Of a stretch of 64,000 nt of DNA, positions 1-8,588 are shown piece after piece. The stretch's first letter is position 1. Each line of letters starts with the position of its first letter. The notes below the pieces were generated by a model. It did no database searches, was not told the DNA's origin, and saw only the letters and a list, made by a program, of their open reading frames with translations. The DNA lies in assembly GCA_945870855.1 (NCBI GenBank), contig CAMBTP010000008.1, positions 1 to 64,000 of the forward strand, given 5' to 3'. A program made the position numbers and the translations under genes. The DNA is from Prosthecobacter debontii. Its GTDB lineage: Bacteria > Verrucomicrobiota > Verrucomicrobiia > Verrucomicrobiales > Akkermansiaceae.

Positions 1-28
1 GCGGTGGCGCGCACCCTGCTGCCAGCCG

Positions 29-79
29 CTGGGCAGCGAGGGCGCAGCCCAGAACACGCGAGGGCGCGTGTGCTCCCCC
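29..79 (-). repeat. REP-like double hairpin element, copy A
   Basis: On the minus strand: GGGGGAGC-ACACGCG-CCCT-CGCGTGT then CTGGGCTGCG-CCCT-CGCTGCCCAG. The 25-bp core GGGGAGCACACGCGCCCTCGCGTGTT recurs inverted at 63501. Confidence 0.7.
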
Positions 80-175
80 TTACTTTTTCTTTTTCTCCTT
101 CGCGGCATCGAGGGCTTCCTTGACCTTGGCTTCGAGGGACTCGTAGATGCCACAAATAAACTGCCAGGCATACAG
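80..175 (-). pseudogene. C-terminal remnant of an unidentified protein (…IYESLEAKVKEALDAAKEKKKK*)
   Basis: Open frame with a coding-like Lys/Glu-rich tail ending TAA at 80-82; in-frame stop at 176-178, no start. Confidence 0.3.
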
Positions 176-394
176 TTAGTTTTGAGCTAAGATTTTGGGG
201 GTTCATGTCTTGAGCGCGAACATGCTGAATTGAGATAAATAAAGGGATTCGGAGTGGTAAAGAGGGTGATTTCCTCTGGAGTTAGTAGGGATGAAAACGG
301 GGGGAAGTTGGGGCAGGTTTTGGGGACAGAGGGTTGATCCAGGCGTATACCATTTGCCAAAAGTTCGTGCGCAAAAGTGAAGTGACAACAAAGT

Positions 395-457
395 AGAGTG
401 CGCCGCAGGCTCTGGACTGCTGTGATTCTTCATTCACAGCTCTTAAGGACGGCTTTG
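395..457 (+). repeat. Intergenic hairpin repeat-like segment (GAGTGCGCCGCAGGCTCTGGACTGCTGTGA…TCACAGC)
   Basis: GCTGTGA (419-425) / TCACAGC (434-440) perfect 7-bp stem in a region without convincing ORFs. Confidence 0.35.
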
Positions 458-671
458 TTTTACGGGACGACGGGTTGCTACCGGGTTACTTCGTTTTTCC
501 ATCAAGAACCTAAAAAGCTGCGGATGAGAACCGCAGCAGTCAAAAGCCTCCGGCGGCATGGATATGCGCAAGGACTTTTAGCAAACGGCCTAGTATTTTG
601 ACTTCAGCTAGGTGATGCGGTGACAGTTCCCGCTTGATTGTCCGCCCCCTAATCCCTAATCCCTTCTCCGC

Positions 672-1277
672 ATGGATGCCCGCCACCCTTATGAAATGAT
701 CCCGCTGTTTGCGGCGGGACTGCTGTTGGGTGTTTGGCTGATCAGCTCGCATCTGCTGATGCTCGCGAAACCGGCATTGGTGCAGGGATGGCTGAAAAAA
801 TTTCCGCGCCACGATTTGTCAGGGCAGATCATCCTCGGCATCAGCCTTGCGTGGTTTTGGCTGCTGGTCGCGCCAGAGGGCATGGGCAGGCTCAGTGAGC
901 TACGGATGGATCTCGGCGAGTTTAACAATATCAAGCCTATCCTGAGGCTGCTGGTGCCCGCCGCGCTGGTGATGGTTTCCATTAGTGTCCGCGATTTCCT
1001 GGCGGTGCGGGCATTGGGCGTGCTCGGGCTGATGATCGCGGCGCCCCTGCTGGATGCCGCTTTCCTGAAAGACCCTTCCAGCCGCCTGCTGATACCTATC
1101 TTCGCCTATGTCCTGCTGACGAGTGCCATGTTCTGGGTGGGTATGCCCTACCTGTTCCGCGACGCGGTGACATGGATTATTGCCACACCTAAAAGGTGGA
1201 ACATTGCTTGCCTATTGGGGCTTGGCTATGGCGCAGCTACGCTGATCTGCGCGTTCGCTTTTTGGCGGAATTACTAG
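672..1277 (+). CDS. Multi-spanning membrane protein, function unknown
   Basis: 201 aa ORF with several hydrophobic helices. Confidence 0.75.
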   Translation: MDARHPYEMIPLFAAGLLLGVWLISSHLLMLAKPALVQGWLKKFPRHDLSGQIILGISLAWFWLLVAPEGMGRLSELRMDLGEFNNIKPILRLLVPAALVMVSISVRDFLAVRALGVLGLMIAAPLLDAAFLKDPSSRLLIPIFAYVLLTSAMFWVGMPYLFRDAVTWIIATPKRWNIACLLGLGYGAATLICAFAFWRNY

Positions 1278-1456
1278 TAAACAGGAGCACCGGATTGGTA
1301 ATCCGAGTTACCGCCCCCTGCCTTCTCTTCCGCTTTTTTCTCCATCTCGGTGCCGAGAATGCGCAGGTCTCTTCCCATGCCGATGGTGGTATTGCAGGAT
1401 GACAGGGCCGCGAGAGCCATGATGCCGAATGCTACCGTTTTCAAAGTGCGTTTCAT
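1274..1456 (-). CDS. Small lipoprotein, entericidin-like (MKRTLKTVAFGIMALAALSSCNTTIGMGRDL…)
   Basis: Lipobox LSSC; internal Met chosen over the longer track ORF; overlaps the convergent gene end. Confidence 0.8.
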   Translation of the reverse strand: MKRTLKTVAFGIMALAALSSCNTTIGMGRDLRILGTEMEKKAEEKAGGGNSDYQSGAPVY

Positions 1457-1490
1457 GTGTGAGAAACCTTTTAACCACAGAATGAATTTG

Positions 1491-2681
1491 TCAACCTTTC
1501 TTGAATTCGCGGCGGAGTTCGATAATGCCGTCGCGAATGGCAAAGATTTCGTTGCGAAGGTTTTCGAGGGATGCGCAGGCGTCCGGGTCGTCTGCGGCTG
1601 CAATGATTTCACTACAGGCACCGACGGCGTCGTTGATCCAGTTCAGGCAGCGTTTTAAGACAGCGAGAACGAACCCGGCCTCCGGCTCGTAACCGCTGCC
1701 GTGCCCATGGAGCACGCCCGCCAGCTTGGCGCTGACCTGCATGAGATTGGAGACGAGGCGTTGCGCCGGGCTATCCTTATCATCGCTGCGGCTAACCAGA
1801 TCGAAGCAGCGCATGGCCACTTCGCGGGCTCTCGTCTGCAACGGATGGCTTGCGGCAAGCCAGTCATCATCGTCCTGGTTTTCATCCTGATCCTCATCGG
1901 AGTTACGCCATTCCTCTTGAAAATCTTGGTCATCATCAAAGTCCTCATCCTCGCCGTTTTCTTCGCGCTCCGCCATGGCTCCGAGAAGCCCGTCCCAGCC
2001 CATTACGAAAGCCTCTTTCCGCTCGCTGTCGTAGTCATCGATGTATTTTTCAAGAACCTCCTGATATGCGTCGCTGAGGCGGTCGGATTCCTTGAGTCGC
2101 TCCTCCCATTCGTATTCGTCGAGTTCGCCATGGCCGGTGACGGAGGTGCTTTCCGGGGAATCGTCCGGCTCGGTGCGGCGTATCACTTGGGCGAGGAAAT
2201 CACGCATTGCGCTGAGGTTCGCGAGTTTTTGTGCTTCCTCCTGATCCTCGTCCATCTGCCACTCACTGGCGGAGACTTTGAGATGGTAATCGGCCGCTTC
2301 GATGAGCACCCGCCCGTTGATTTCGCTGAACCACTCGATGTAGAGGACGTTGCTCCATTGGAAGGGGATTTCTTCGCCGCGCCGCTCGCACTCGTCCATT
2401 TCCTCCTCGGAAAGTTCCGGCACACGGGCTTTCCGCGAGGCGGTGATATCGCCGATGATGCCCGTTTGCTCGGTATCGAGTTTGGAGGCTTCAGGGCAGA
2501 CGCGCGGGTTGGGACTTTCAAACTCCAGTATGGTTCCCGCGAGATCCCGCCAACAGTCGCCGTTGAGAGAAAGAATCAATGGCTCATCGCGTCCCGCGAG
2601 CCAGATCTTGCCGGTGGTGAGTCCCTCGACGGTATTATCGATCAAGCCGTGCTCCACTGCTTCGTCCACTCGCCATGCCAT
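1491..2681 (-). CDS. Conserved hypothetical acidic protein
   Basis: 396 aa; coding-like composition, preferred over the 343 aa antisense ORF. Confidence 0.7.
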   Translation of the reverse strand: MAWRVDEAVEHGLIDNTVEGLTTGKIWLAGRDEPLILSLNGDCWRDLAGTILEFESPNPRVCPEASKLDTEQTGIIGDITASRKARVPELSEEEMDECERRGEEIPFQWSNVLYIEWFSEINGRVLIEAADYHLKVSASEWQMDEDQEEAQKLANLSAMRDFLAQVIRRTEPDDSPESTSVTGHGELDEYEWEERLKESDRLSDAYQEVLEKYIDDYDSERKEAFVMGWDGLLGAMAEREENGEDEDFDDDQDFQEEWRNSDEDQDENQDDDDWLAASHPLQTRAREVAMRCFDLVSRSDDKDSPAQRLVSNLMQVSAKLAGVLHGHGSGYEPEAGFVLAVLKRCLNWINDAVGACSEIIAAADDPDACASLENLRNEIFAIRDGIIELRREFKKG

Positions 2682-2881
2682 GCGCGGGATGATCCCACCT
2701 TGTTTGCAAGCACGTCAAGCCAGCTGTTTTAGGCGGAACGAAAGCCCGTCAATAAATTCGCCTGCCCGGCATTGCTTTGTAATCCTCTGGCAAGGCTATC
2801 GCTTAATTCCTGCGCTTACGCTTGCCACCCGCCCGAGCTCCTGACAGATCAGGCGTGGAATGTGACTACATTCCTTTCCCG

Positions 2882-4543
2882 ATGAGCGAACTTACACATG
2901 GCACCCCGTTCGAAGCTCCCGAGTTGGAGGAAGTCGCGAGGCTTTTCCCCAGCTACGAGATCCTTGGGCTAATCGCGTGTGGCGGCATGGGTGCGGTTTA
3001 CCACGCGGTGCAAACCTCGCTTGAGCGCCCGGCGGCCATCAAGATCCTGCCGCGTGTGTTTTCCACGAATGAGGAGTTCCGCAAGGGTTTCGAATCCGAG
3101 GCGAAGGCGATGGCGAAACTGAACCATCCGAACCTGATCGGTGTGTATGACTTCGGCGAGGTGGAGGGGCTGCTGTTCATCGTGATGGAGTTTGTGGCAG
3201 GGCAATCCCTGCACCAGTCGGCACATGGCTGTGCCGTCGAACAAGCCGACGCGATCAATCTAGTTGTTGGCGTTTGTAATGGACTCGCGCACGCCCATGA
3301 GTTCGGCATCCTGCACCGGGACATCAAGCCTTCCAACATCCTGCTCGACAGTCAGATGAACCCGAAGATCGGAGATTTCGGTCTAGCGCGGCCGCTGGAG
3401 CGTCAGATCGAAGAGGGCGAGCAGATTTTTGGGACGCCGGGATATACGGCACCGGAAGTCTTGCGTCCTCCGTTCACGATCGACCAGCGTGCCGATATAT
3501 TCTCCGTGGGAGTGATGCTCCATGAGCTTCTAACAGGTTATTTGCCGGATGCAAATCCGCGCCCGGCCTCGCAGATCTGCGGGTGCAACCCGCGCCTCGA
3601 TGCGGTGATAACACGCGCCACCGACCCGAATCCGAACCGTCGCCAGATGAGTGCCATGGAACTCGGCAAAGAGCTGGTTAAAATCGCCGCCCTACCGAGC
3701 CGCACGCTGCGCACCGGCGCATCAGCGCCGCGTATTAAATCGATGGCGGGGGCATCTGCCTTTCCTAAGCCTATCTACGGTGCCCTTTCACGGCCAACTG
3801 CTGCGTCATTAAAACCCAAAGCGGCGAATTCCCCAGGCCCGCAGAAGCGGTTCAAACCAGCGAAGCCCCTCGCCAAGGAATCCTCGGGAACGGGTCTCGT
3901 GATTTTTCTCGTTGTCGCGTTGATCGTCGTTTTCATCGCCTTTTTCACTATCAAAGGCAATGAGGCCAAAACTCACGTGCCGGATTCCCCGCCCACAATG
4001 GCAGTGAAAGAGAAAACGCTGCCGCCCCTGAGCGCCGGGCCTGTGGATGATGAAGTAGTGGAACCCGATCCGGCGGATGTCCTGCGCCGTACCCGCTCAT
4101 CGATACGCACGCGAGTTGCGCCGTCCCTGGAGCGCCACCGGCTCGAGCTGAAGGACAACCTTGGAAATTATCAGAAGGCGATGGAATCCGCTGCGGAGGG
4201 GCTTTCCTTGAGGGATCGCGAGCGCATCAGCGAAACCCTTTCCGAAAATCTGCAGATTTGGGAAGGCCGCGGTCACAAGCTTTCGGAAACGCTTCCTACC
4301 GGCTTCAGGGAGGTTGAAGGGGCGCAGAATATGCACGCCAGTTATCTGAAAAAACAGGTGGCGATCCAGCAAGATCTCGAGCGCGAGATGATATCTCTCG
4401 CTGGCGTCTATGTGCTGGAACTGCAGAACCAGATCGAGCAAATCGGGAAGGATGGGAATGCCCGGACGGTCGATGCTTTGGAAGAGGAAGTTCGTGCTGT
4501 GGAGGGGAATTTGGAGAGCTTTCGGGAGAAGATTTCCGAGTAA
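2882..4543 (+). CDS. Serine/threonine protein kinase with C-terminal TM and coiled-coil region
   Basis: Gly loop GLIACGGMGAVYHA, HRDIKPSNILL, DFGLA motifs; start MSELTHGTP. Confidence 0.92.
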   Translation: MSELTHGTPFEAPELEEVARLFPSYEILGLIACGGMGAVYHAVQTSLERPAAIKILPRVFSTNEEFRKGFESEAKAMAKLNHPNLIGVYDFGEVEGLLFIVMEFVAGQSLHQSAHGCAVEQADAINLVVGVCNGLAHAHEFGILHRDIKPSNILLDSQMNPKIGDFGLARPLERQIEEGEQIFGTPGYTAPEVLRPPFTIDQRADIFSVGVMLHELLTGYLPDANPRPASQICGCNPRLDAVITRATDPNPNRRQMSAMELGKELVKIAALPSRTLRTGASAPRIKSMAGASAFPKPIYGALSRPTAASLKPKAANSPGPQKRFKPAKPLAKESSGTGLVIFLVVALIVVFIAFFTIKGNEAKTHVPDSPPTMAVKEKTLPPLSAGPVDDEVVEPDPADVLRRTRSSIRTRVAPSLERHRLELKDNLGNYQKAMESAAEGLSLRDRERISETLSENLQIWEGRGHKLSETLPTGFREVEGAQNMHASYLKKQVAIQQDLEREMISLAGVYVLELQNQIEQIGKDGNARTVDALEEEVRAVEGNLESFREKISE

Positions 4544-4545
4544 CG

Positions 4546-4956
4546 CTACTCCGTGTTTTTTCCGAAGCCCGCGGGCAGGCGCAGCGGTTTGCCTTCCGGC
4601 ATTTTTACGAGTGCCAGCGCCTGCCGAGCGGTGACAAGCAGCGCTCCATCCTCTTCGCGGCGCATCTCGAACTCGCACCAAAACCTGGCCGCACTCACCT
4701 CCCCGAGTTTCCCCCGGATTTCGATCCAATCGCCGAGTTTCGCTGGCTTTTTGTAATCCACCTCCGTCCTCGTCAGCACCGGGTAAATCCCCGTTTCCGA
4801 CATCCCACGCAGATCCATACCCAACGATGCAGCGAGTCTCGTCCGGCAGGTTTCGATCATCCGTAAGTAGGCGAGGTTATGCACCACGCCGCCGCAATCC
4901 GTATCGAAAAACATCACTTCCTCACGCGTCGCCATCTCGTTGATCGCTTCCTGCAT
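4546..4956 (-). CDS. Acyl-CoA thioesterase, 4HBT/YbgC-like
   Basis: EVMFFDTDCGGVVHNLAYLRMIE hotdog signature; start MQEAINEMATREE or MATREE (4935). Confidence 0.85.
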   Translation of the reverse strand: MQEAINEMATREEVMFFDTDCGGVVHNLAYLRMIETCRTRLAASLGMDLRGMSETGIYPVLTRTEVDYKKPAKLGDWIEIRGKLGEVSAARFWCEFEMRREEDGALLVTARQALALVKMPEGKPLRLPAGFGKNTE

Positions 4957-5041
4957 GCGGCCAGCCTTGCAGAAAAACATTCCAGTTCGCAATGTTCTCT
5001 TGTTTGGGAGCGTAAAAATACGTGAACCTTCGTTTGAGGCC

Positions 5042-6820
5042 ATGAAAATTCCCATCAGATCGTTTTTCACCGCCGTGATTTTCACCCTGATTGCGGGGAC
5101 GATCCGTGCGGAGCCTGTCTTCGTCCCGCCTACTGAGGCGATGCCGCCTTTCCGCAGGGACAAGCTTCCGATCGACACGGATGCTATGGTTTCCCTCTCG
5201 CAGACAATGACCCTGCTATCTCGGAGCGTCTCCATGACTGAGGCCCCGCAACTCCGCGCCGCCGCGCAGGCGCTCGCTCTCGCCCTCGCTCTTGATCCCG
5301 CGAACCCCTCCGCCCGGGACATTCTTTCCTCGATTTCCGGAAGGAAAAGCCTCGTCGATCCGGATCCGGAGGGTCTGACCCGCGCTAAGGATCAAGTCTG
5401 GCAACTCAACAAGTGGCTCGCCTCACCGCAGGCAGGCAACGATGGCAATCTCCTCGCCGCACTCCTTGGTGATACCGCCGCCGCGCTCGATCCCGAGCAT
5501 CCTGCGGCCTCGGAATGGAGGGAGTCTGGCGAGCGCGGGAAATGGGACGGCTGGGTGGCACCAATCACTGCGTTTGAGAAACGCAAGCCGATCGAGAAGC
5601 CGGCCCCCGATAACAAACTGTCCTTAGAGCTGAAATCCACCAGTGCTTCAATCAGGGCGGTCCTCTACGATTACCAACCGGTAACGGACACCTTCATCCT
5701 TGGACCAGTTACAGTAAGCATGAAGGCCAAATCTAAATCCGTAAGTGAGGAAGGCGAGGAGGAGGGCGAGCAACAAAGGGAAAACCTGTGGATCGATGTT
5801 TCCTGTGTCGAAGCGGTTCGATGGGATGTCTCCGAAAAAGTTTCGAAACCCATTCTCAACGCGCTAGCCAAGCTCAATAATGTGGATAAAAACCAACTAC
5901 CTCAGGTCGATATCCGTATCAGCACTGGAAAGGCAGGAACGTATTCTATCCGGCGCAATGGCGAAGATATGACGGGCCCGGGCTTCATTCTTGCAAACTC
6001 CGCTCTCACCGGCATCGCGCCCGAGGCGGTTTTTATCGGCCGCTTCGATAGCGAAGGTAAAAAACTGGAGCTACCCAATTTCTTCTGGCAAAAATTAACC
6101 ACCCTCGTGGACGCACCGGGCGGGAGGCTGGTGGTTCCCGCCGCCGCCGCCGAGTATCTTGCCGCCCTGCTGACCATGGAGAAACCGGAATTTTTCATGA
6201 AATTCGAGGTGCTGCTCGCCTCGTCGCCAGAGGAAGCCATCAGGCTTTGTGCGATGAAGCCGGATCCAGAACTCGCAGCCATCCTCGCGAGGTTCAAGGA
6301 AATCAAGGACAAGTCCGATGCCGCCGCGCTCGGCCCGTATCTTGCCAACGTTTACGTCCGCAAGCGCCTAGTTGAGATTTCCCAAGCCGCGCCTTACCAT
6401 CTTTCTGCCAAGCTCCTCGCCATCCAGGGCGCAGGTAGCCGTCCCCGCTCCGTTGATAAGAAAATCCTCGCCGCCGAAATTCTGGCGGCGATCGATCCTC
6501 TTAATGAATACGCGGAAATGGATCTGTTGGAGATGAACAAGGGGAAGATCGCCGCCATGGAGACGGCCTTGGAGGTATCCCGCGAACGTCTTGGCGGCAT
6601 CGAGCGCTACGCCGACATGCGCGACAAAGAGCTTATCAACACTCCTGAGGATGTGATCGCCGATCTGCGTGCGATGATCCGCGTCATCCACGACAGGAGA
6701 GAGTTATGGGAAAAAATCGACGATATATCCCGCTTCCACAGCGCATTCAGGAACACGAACCGCGTTTTACGCCGTGATCTGGCCTTGCTTACCGGAGACC
6801 AGTTACCGATAGAAAACTGA
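5042..6820 (+). CDS. Secreted hypothetical protein
   Basis: Signal peptide MKIPIRSFFTAVIFTLIAGTIRA; long ORF. Confidence 0.75.
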   Translation: MKIPIRSFFTAVIFTLIAGTIRAEPVFVPPTEAMPPFRRDKLPIDTDAMVSLSQTMTLLSRSVSMTEAPQLRAAAQALALALALDPANPSARDILSSISGRKSLVDPDPEGLTRAKDQVWQLNKWLASPQAGNDGNLLAALLGDTAAALDPEHPAASEWRESGERGKWDGWVAPITAFEKRKPIEKPAPDNKLSLELKSTSASIRAVLYDYQPVTDTFILGPVTVSMKAKSKSVSEEGEEEGEQQRENLWIDVSCVEAVRWDVSEKVSKPILNALAKLNNVDKNQLPQVDIRISTGKAGTYSIRRNGEDMTGPGFILANSALTGIAPEAVFIGRFDSEGKKLELPNFFWQKLTTLVDAPGGRLVVPAAAAEYLAALLTMEKPEFFMKFEVLLASSPEEAIRLCAMKPDPELAAILARFKEIKDKSDAAALGPYLANVYVRKRLVEISQAAPYHLSAKLLAIQGAGSRPRSVDKKILAAEILAAIDPLNEYAEMDLLEMNKGKIAAMETALEVSRERLGGIERYADMRDKELINTPEDVIADLRAMIRVIHDRRELWEKIDDISRFHSAFRNTNRVLRRDLALLTGDQLPIEN

Positions 6821-6852
6821 TAATCCTTTGGCTAGGTTTCGCGCGGAACTTT

Positions 6853-7275
6853 CTATTTCTTGATCCGCCGCGGCGTCGCCCAGTGATCTACAGCAGGATC
6901 GACGACGAAATCCTTCGCCAACGCCTCGCGGCCAAGGAGCAGGCGGTGGATCATGGTCTTACGGCAGACGAGCGAGACAATCACGCGCTTCTCGATCCCG
7001 GCGAGCCGCAACTGAGTTTCCACGAAAATACGACTCGTTGGGCGACCGGTGGAAGAGCGCACTTTTTTCCGAGCGACAATGTTTTCTTCCAAGGTGATGA
7101 GTTTCTTTTCCTTGCGGTCGAGGCGGACGGTGAAACGCACGCGGTCTCCGGGCAGCTCGGTGATTTCCGCGCAGTCGATGGCACTGCTACGCGCGCCAGT
7201 ATCGGCCTTGGCCTTTACACGAAAGCCCCATCCGGGAAACTCCGCCCACTCGCGCCAGCCAATCGTCATGCTCAT
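6853..7275 (-). CDS. Retropepsin-like ATP-dependent zinc protease family (RimB-like)
   Basis: KAKADTGARSSAID; overlaps the rimK-like gene (ATGA). Confidence 0.85.
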   Translation of the reverse strand: MSMTIGWREWAEFPGWGFRVKAKADTGARSSAIDCAEITELPGDRVRFTVRLDRKEKKLITLEENIVARKKVRSSTGRPTSRIFVETQLRLAGIEKRVIVSLVCRKTMIHRLLLGREALAKDFVVDPAVDHWATPRRIKK

Positions 7276-8465
7276 GACTCGCCGACTTTCGGTTTGGCAG
7301 GCAGCTTTTTCACCCTCCTGCGCTTACTTTTCTTTGCGGGGATGAGTCCCTTCATGTGATCGGATCTGCCGTAGCAGAGCAGGGTGTCATCGGCCTCCAG
7401 AACGCGGCAGCCCTTGGGGTTGGAAATAACCGTGCCCTTGCGGCGGAGGGTAAGCACCACCACGTCATGCTCGCGCAAACCTGTTTGCTCGATGGTCATG
7501 CCGACATAGGAACTGCCGATCGGGATGTGGATGTCCGCCACGGAATATCCCCGCGAAACAGTCAGGCGCTGGCGGATGTCGATTTCCGGAAATATCAATT
7601 GATCCACGATGTAGTCGATGATTTCACCCGCGATGTCGAGGCCTGTGGCTCCTTCGATGCCCTCAAGTCCGGGCGATGAATTCACCTCCATGATCTGCGG
7701 GCCGTCTTTTCCTTCCAACATGTCCACGCCACAAATCCGCAAGCCCATGATCTGCGCGGCGCGGACGGCGGCTTCCTCGTAAGCGGGATCGAGCGTGATG
7801 GCCTCGGCCTTTCCTCCACGGTGGACGTTGGAGCGGAATTCCTGCCCTTGCGCCACCCTTCGTATCGCGGCGACCACGCGATCCCCGATCACGAACGCAC
7901 GGACATCTTTGCCTTTGCTTTCGGCGACGAATTTCTGGAGCAGCACTTGCTGTTTGGTGGAGTGCAGGGTCTCGACGATAGCGCGCGCGATCTCTATCTT
8001 GTCGGCTAGGATCACGCCCACGCCTTGCGTGCCTTCGAGGAGCTTGATGATGACCGGTGCTCCGCCGACGCGTTGCAGGGCGTCTTCGAGGTCGCGCTTG
8101 TCATCGACGTAAGCGGAGGTGGGAATGCCGACATCGTGGCGGGAAAGAATCTGGAGCGAGCGCAGTTTATCGCGAGAGTTGCTGATACCCGCCGCCGTGT
8201 TGGGTGTGAAGACATCCATCTGCTCGAACTGCCGGACGACGGCGGTGCCGTAGCGCGTGATCGAAGTGCCAATCCGTGGCAATACCGCATCCGGTGTGCG
8301 CAGGGCTTTCCCATGGTAATAAAGCGCCGGATCGCCCTGATCGAGCGCGATGGTGAGGCGCTGCGTGTTGAGAACCTCGATCTTATGCCCTCGCTTCCGA
8401 CCCGCTTCGATAAGACGGCGGGTCGAATAGCACTGCGGAGAACAGGAAAGTATAGCTAGCTTCAT
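7272..8465 (-). CDS. RimK-family ATP-grasp ligase with C-terminal RCK_C/TrkA_C-like domain
   Basis: ATP-grasp motifs (KLLEGTQGVGVIL, MEVNSSPGLEGIE), then SYVGMTIEQTGLREHDVVVLTLRRKGTVISNPKG…LEADDTLLCYG. Confidence 0.88.
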   Translation of the reverse strand: MKLAILSCSPQCYSTRRLIEAGRKRGHKIEVLNTQRLTIALDQGDPALYYHGKALRTPDAVLPRIGTSITRYGTAVVRQFEQMDVFTPNTAAGISNSRDKLRSLQILSRHDVGIPTSAYVDDKRDLEDALQRVGGAPVIIKLLEGTQGVGVILADKIEIARAIVETLHSTKQQVLLQKFVAESKGKDVRAFVIGDRVVAAIRRVAQGQEFRSNVHRGGKAEAITLDPAYEEAAVRAAQIMGLRICGVDMLEGKDGPQIMEVNSSPGLEGIEGATGLDIAGEIIDYIVDQLIFPEIDIRQRLTVSRGYSVADIHIPIGSSYVGMTIEQTGLREHDVVVLTLRRKGTVISNPKGCRVLEADDTLLCYGRSDHMKGLIPAKKSKRRRVKKLPAKPKVGES

Positions 8466-8588
8466 GGACGGGTGAAATGGACATGATGCATACGCCGCGC
8501 CAACAGCTTCGTCAAAGCAAAGTCAGCCTTTCCAAAAAGGAAAATGGCCGCCGCGCCGCGCGTAGGATGGGAATACGTTTAGGAACCA

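Noticed and set aside
1701-2732. 343-aa plus-strand ORF antisense to the acidic hypothetical gene
   Set aside because: Shadow ORF of a GC-rich gene; the minus-strand protein has the more natural composition.
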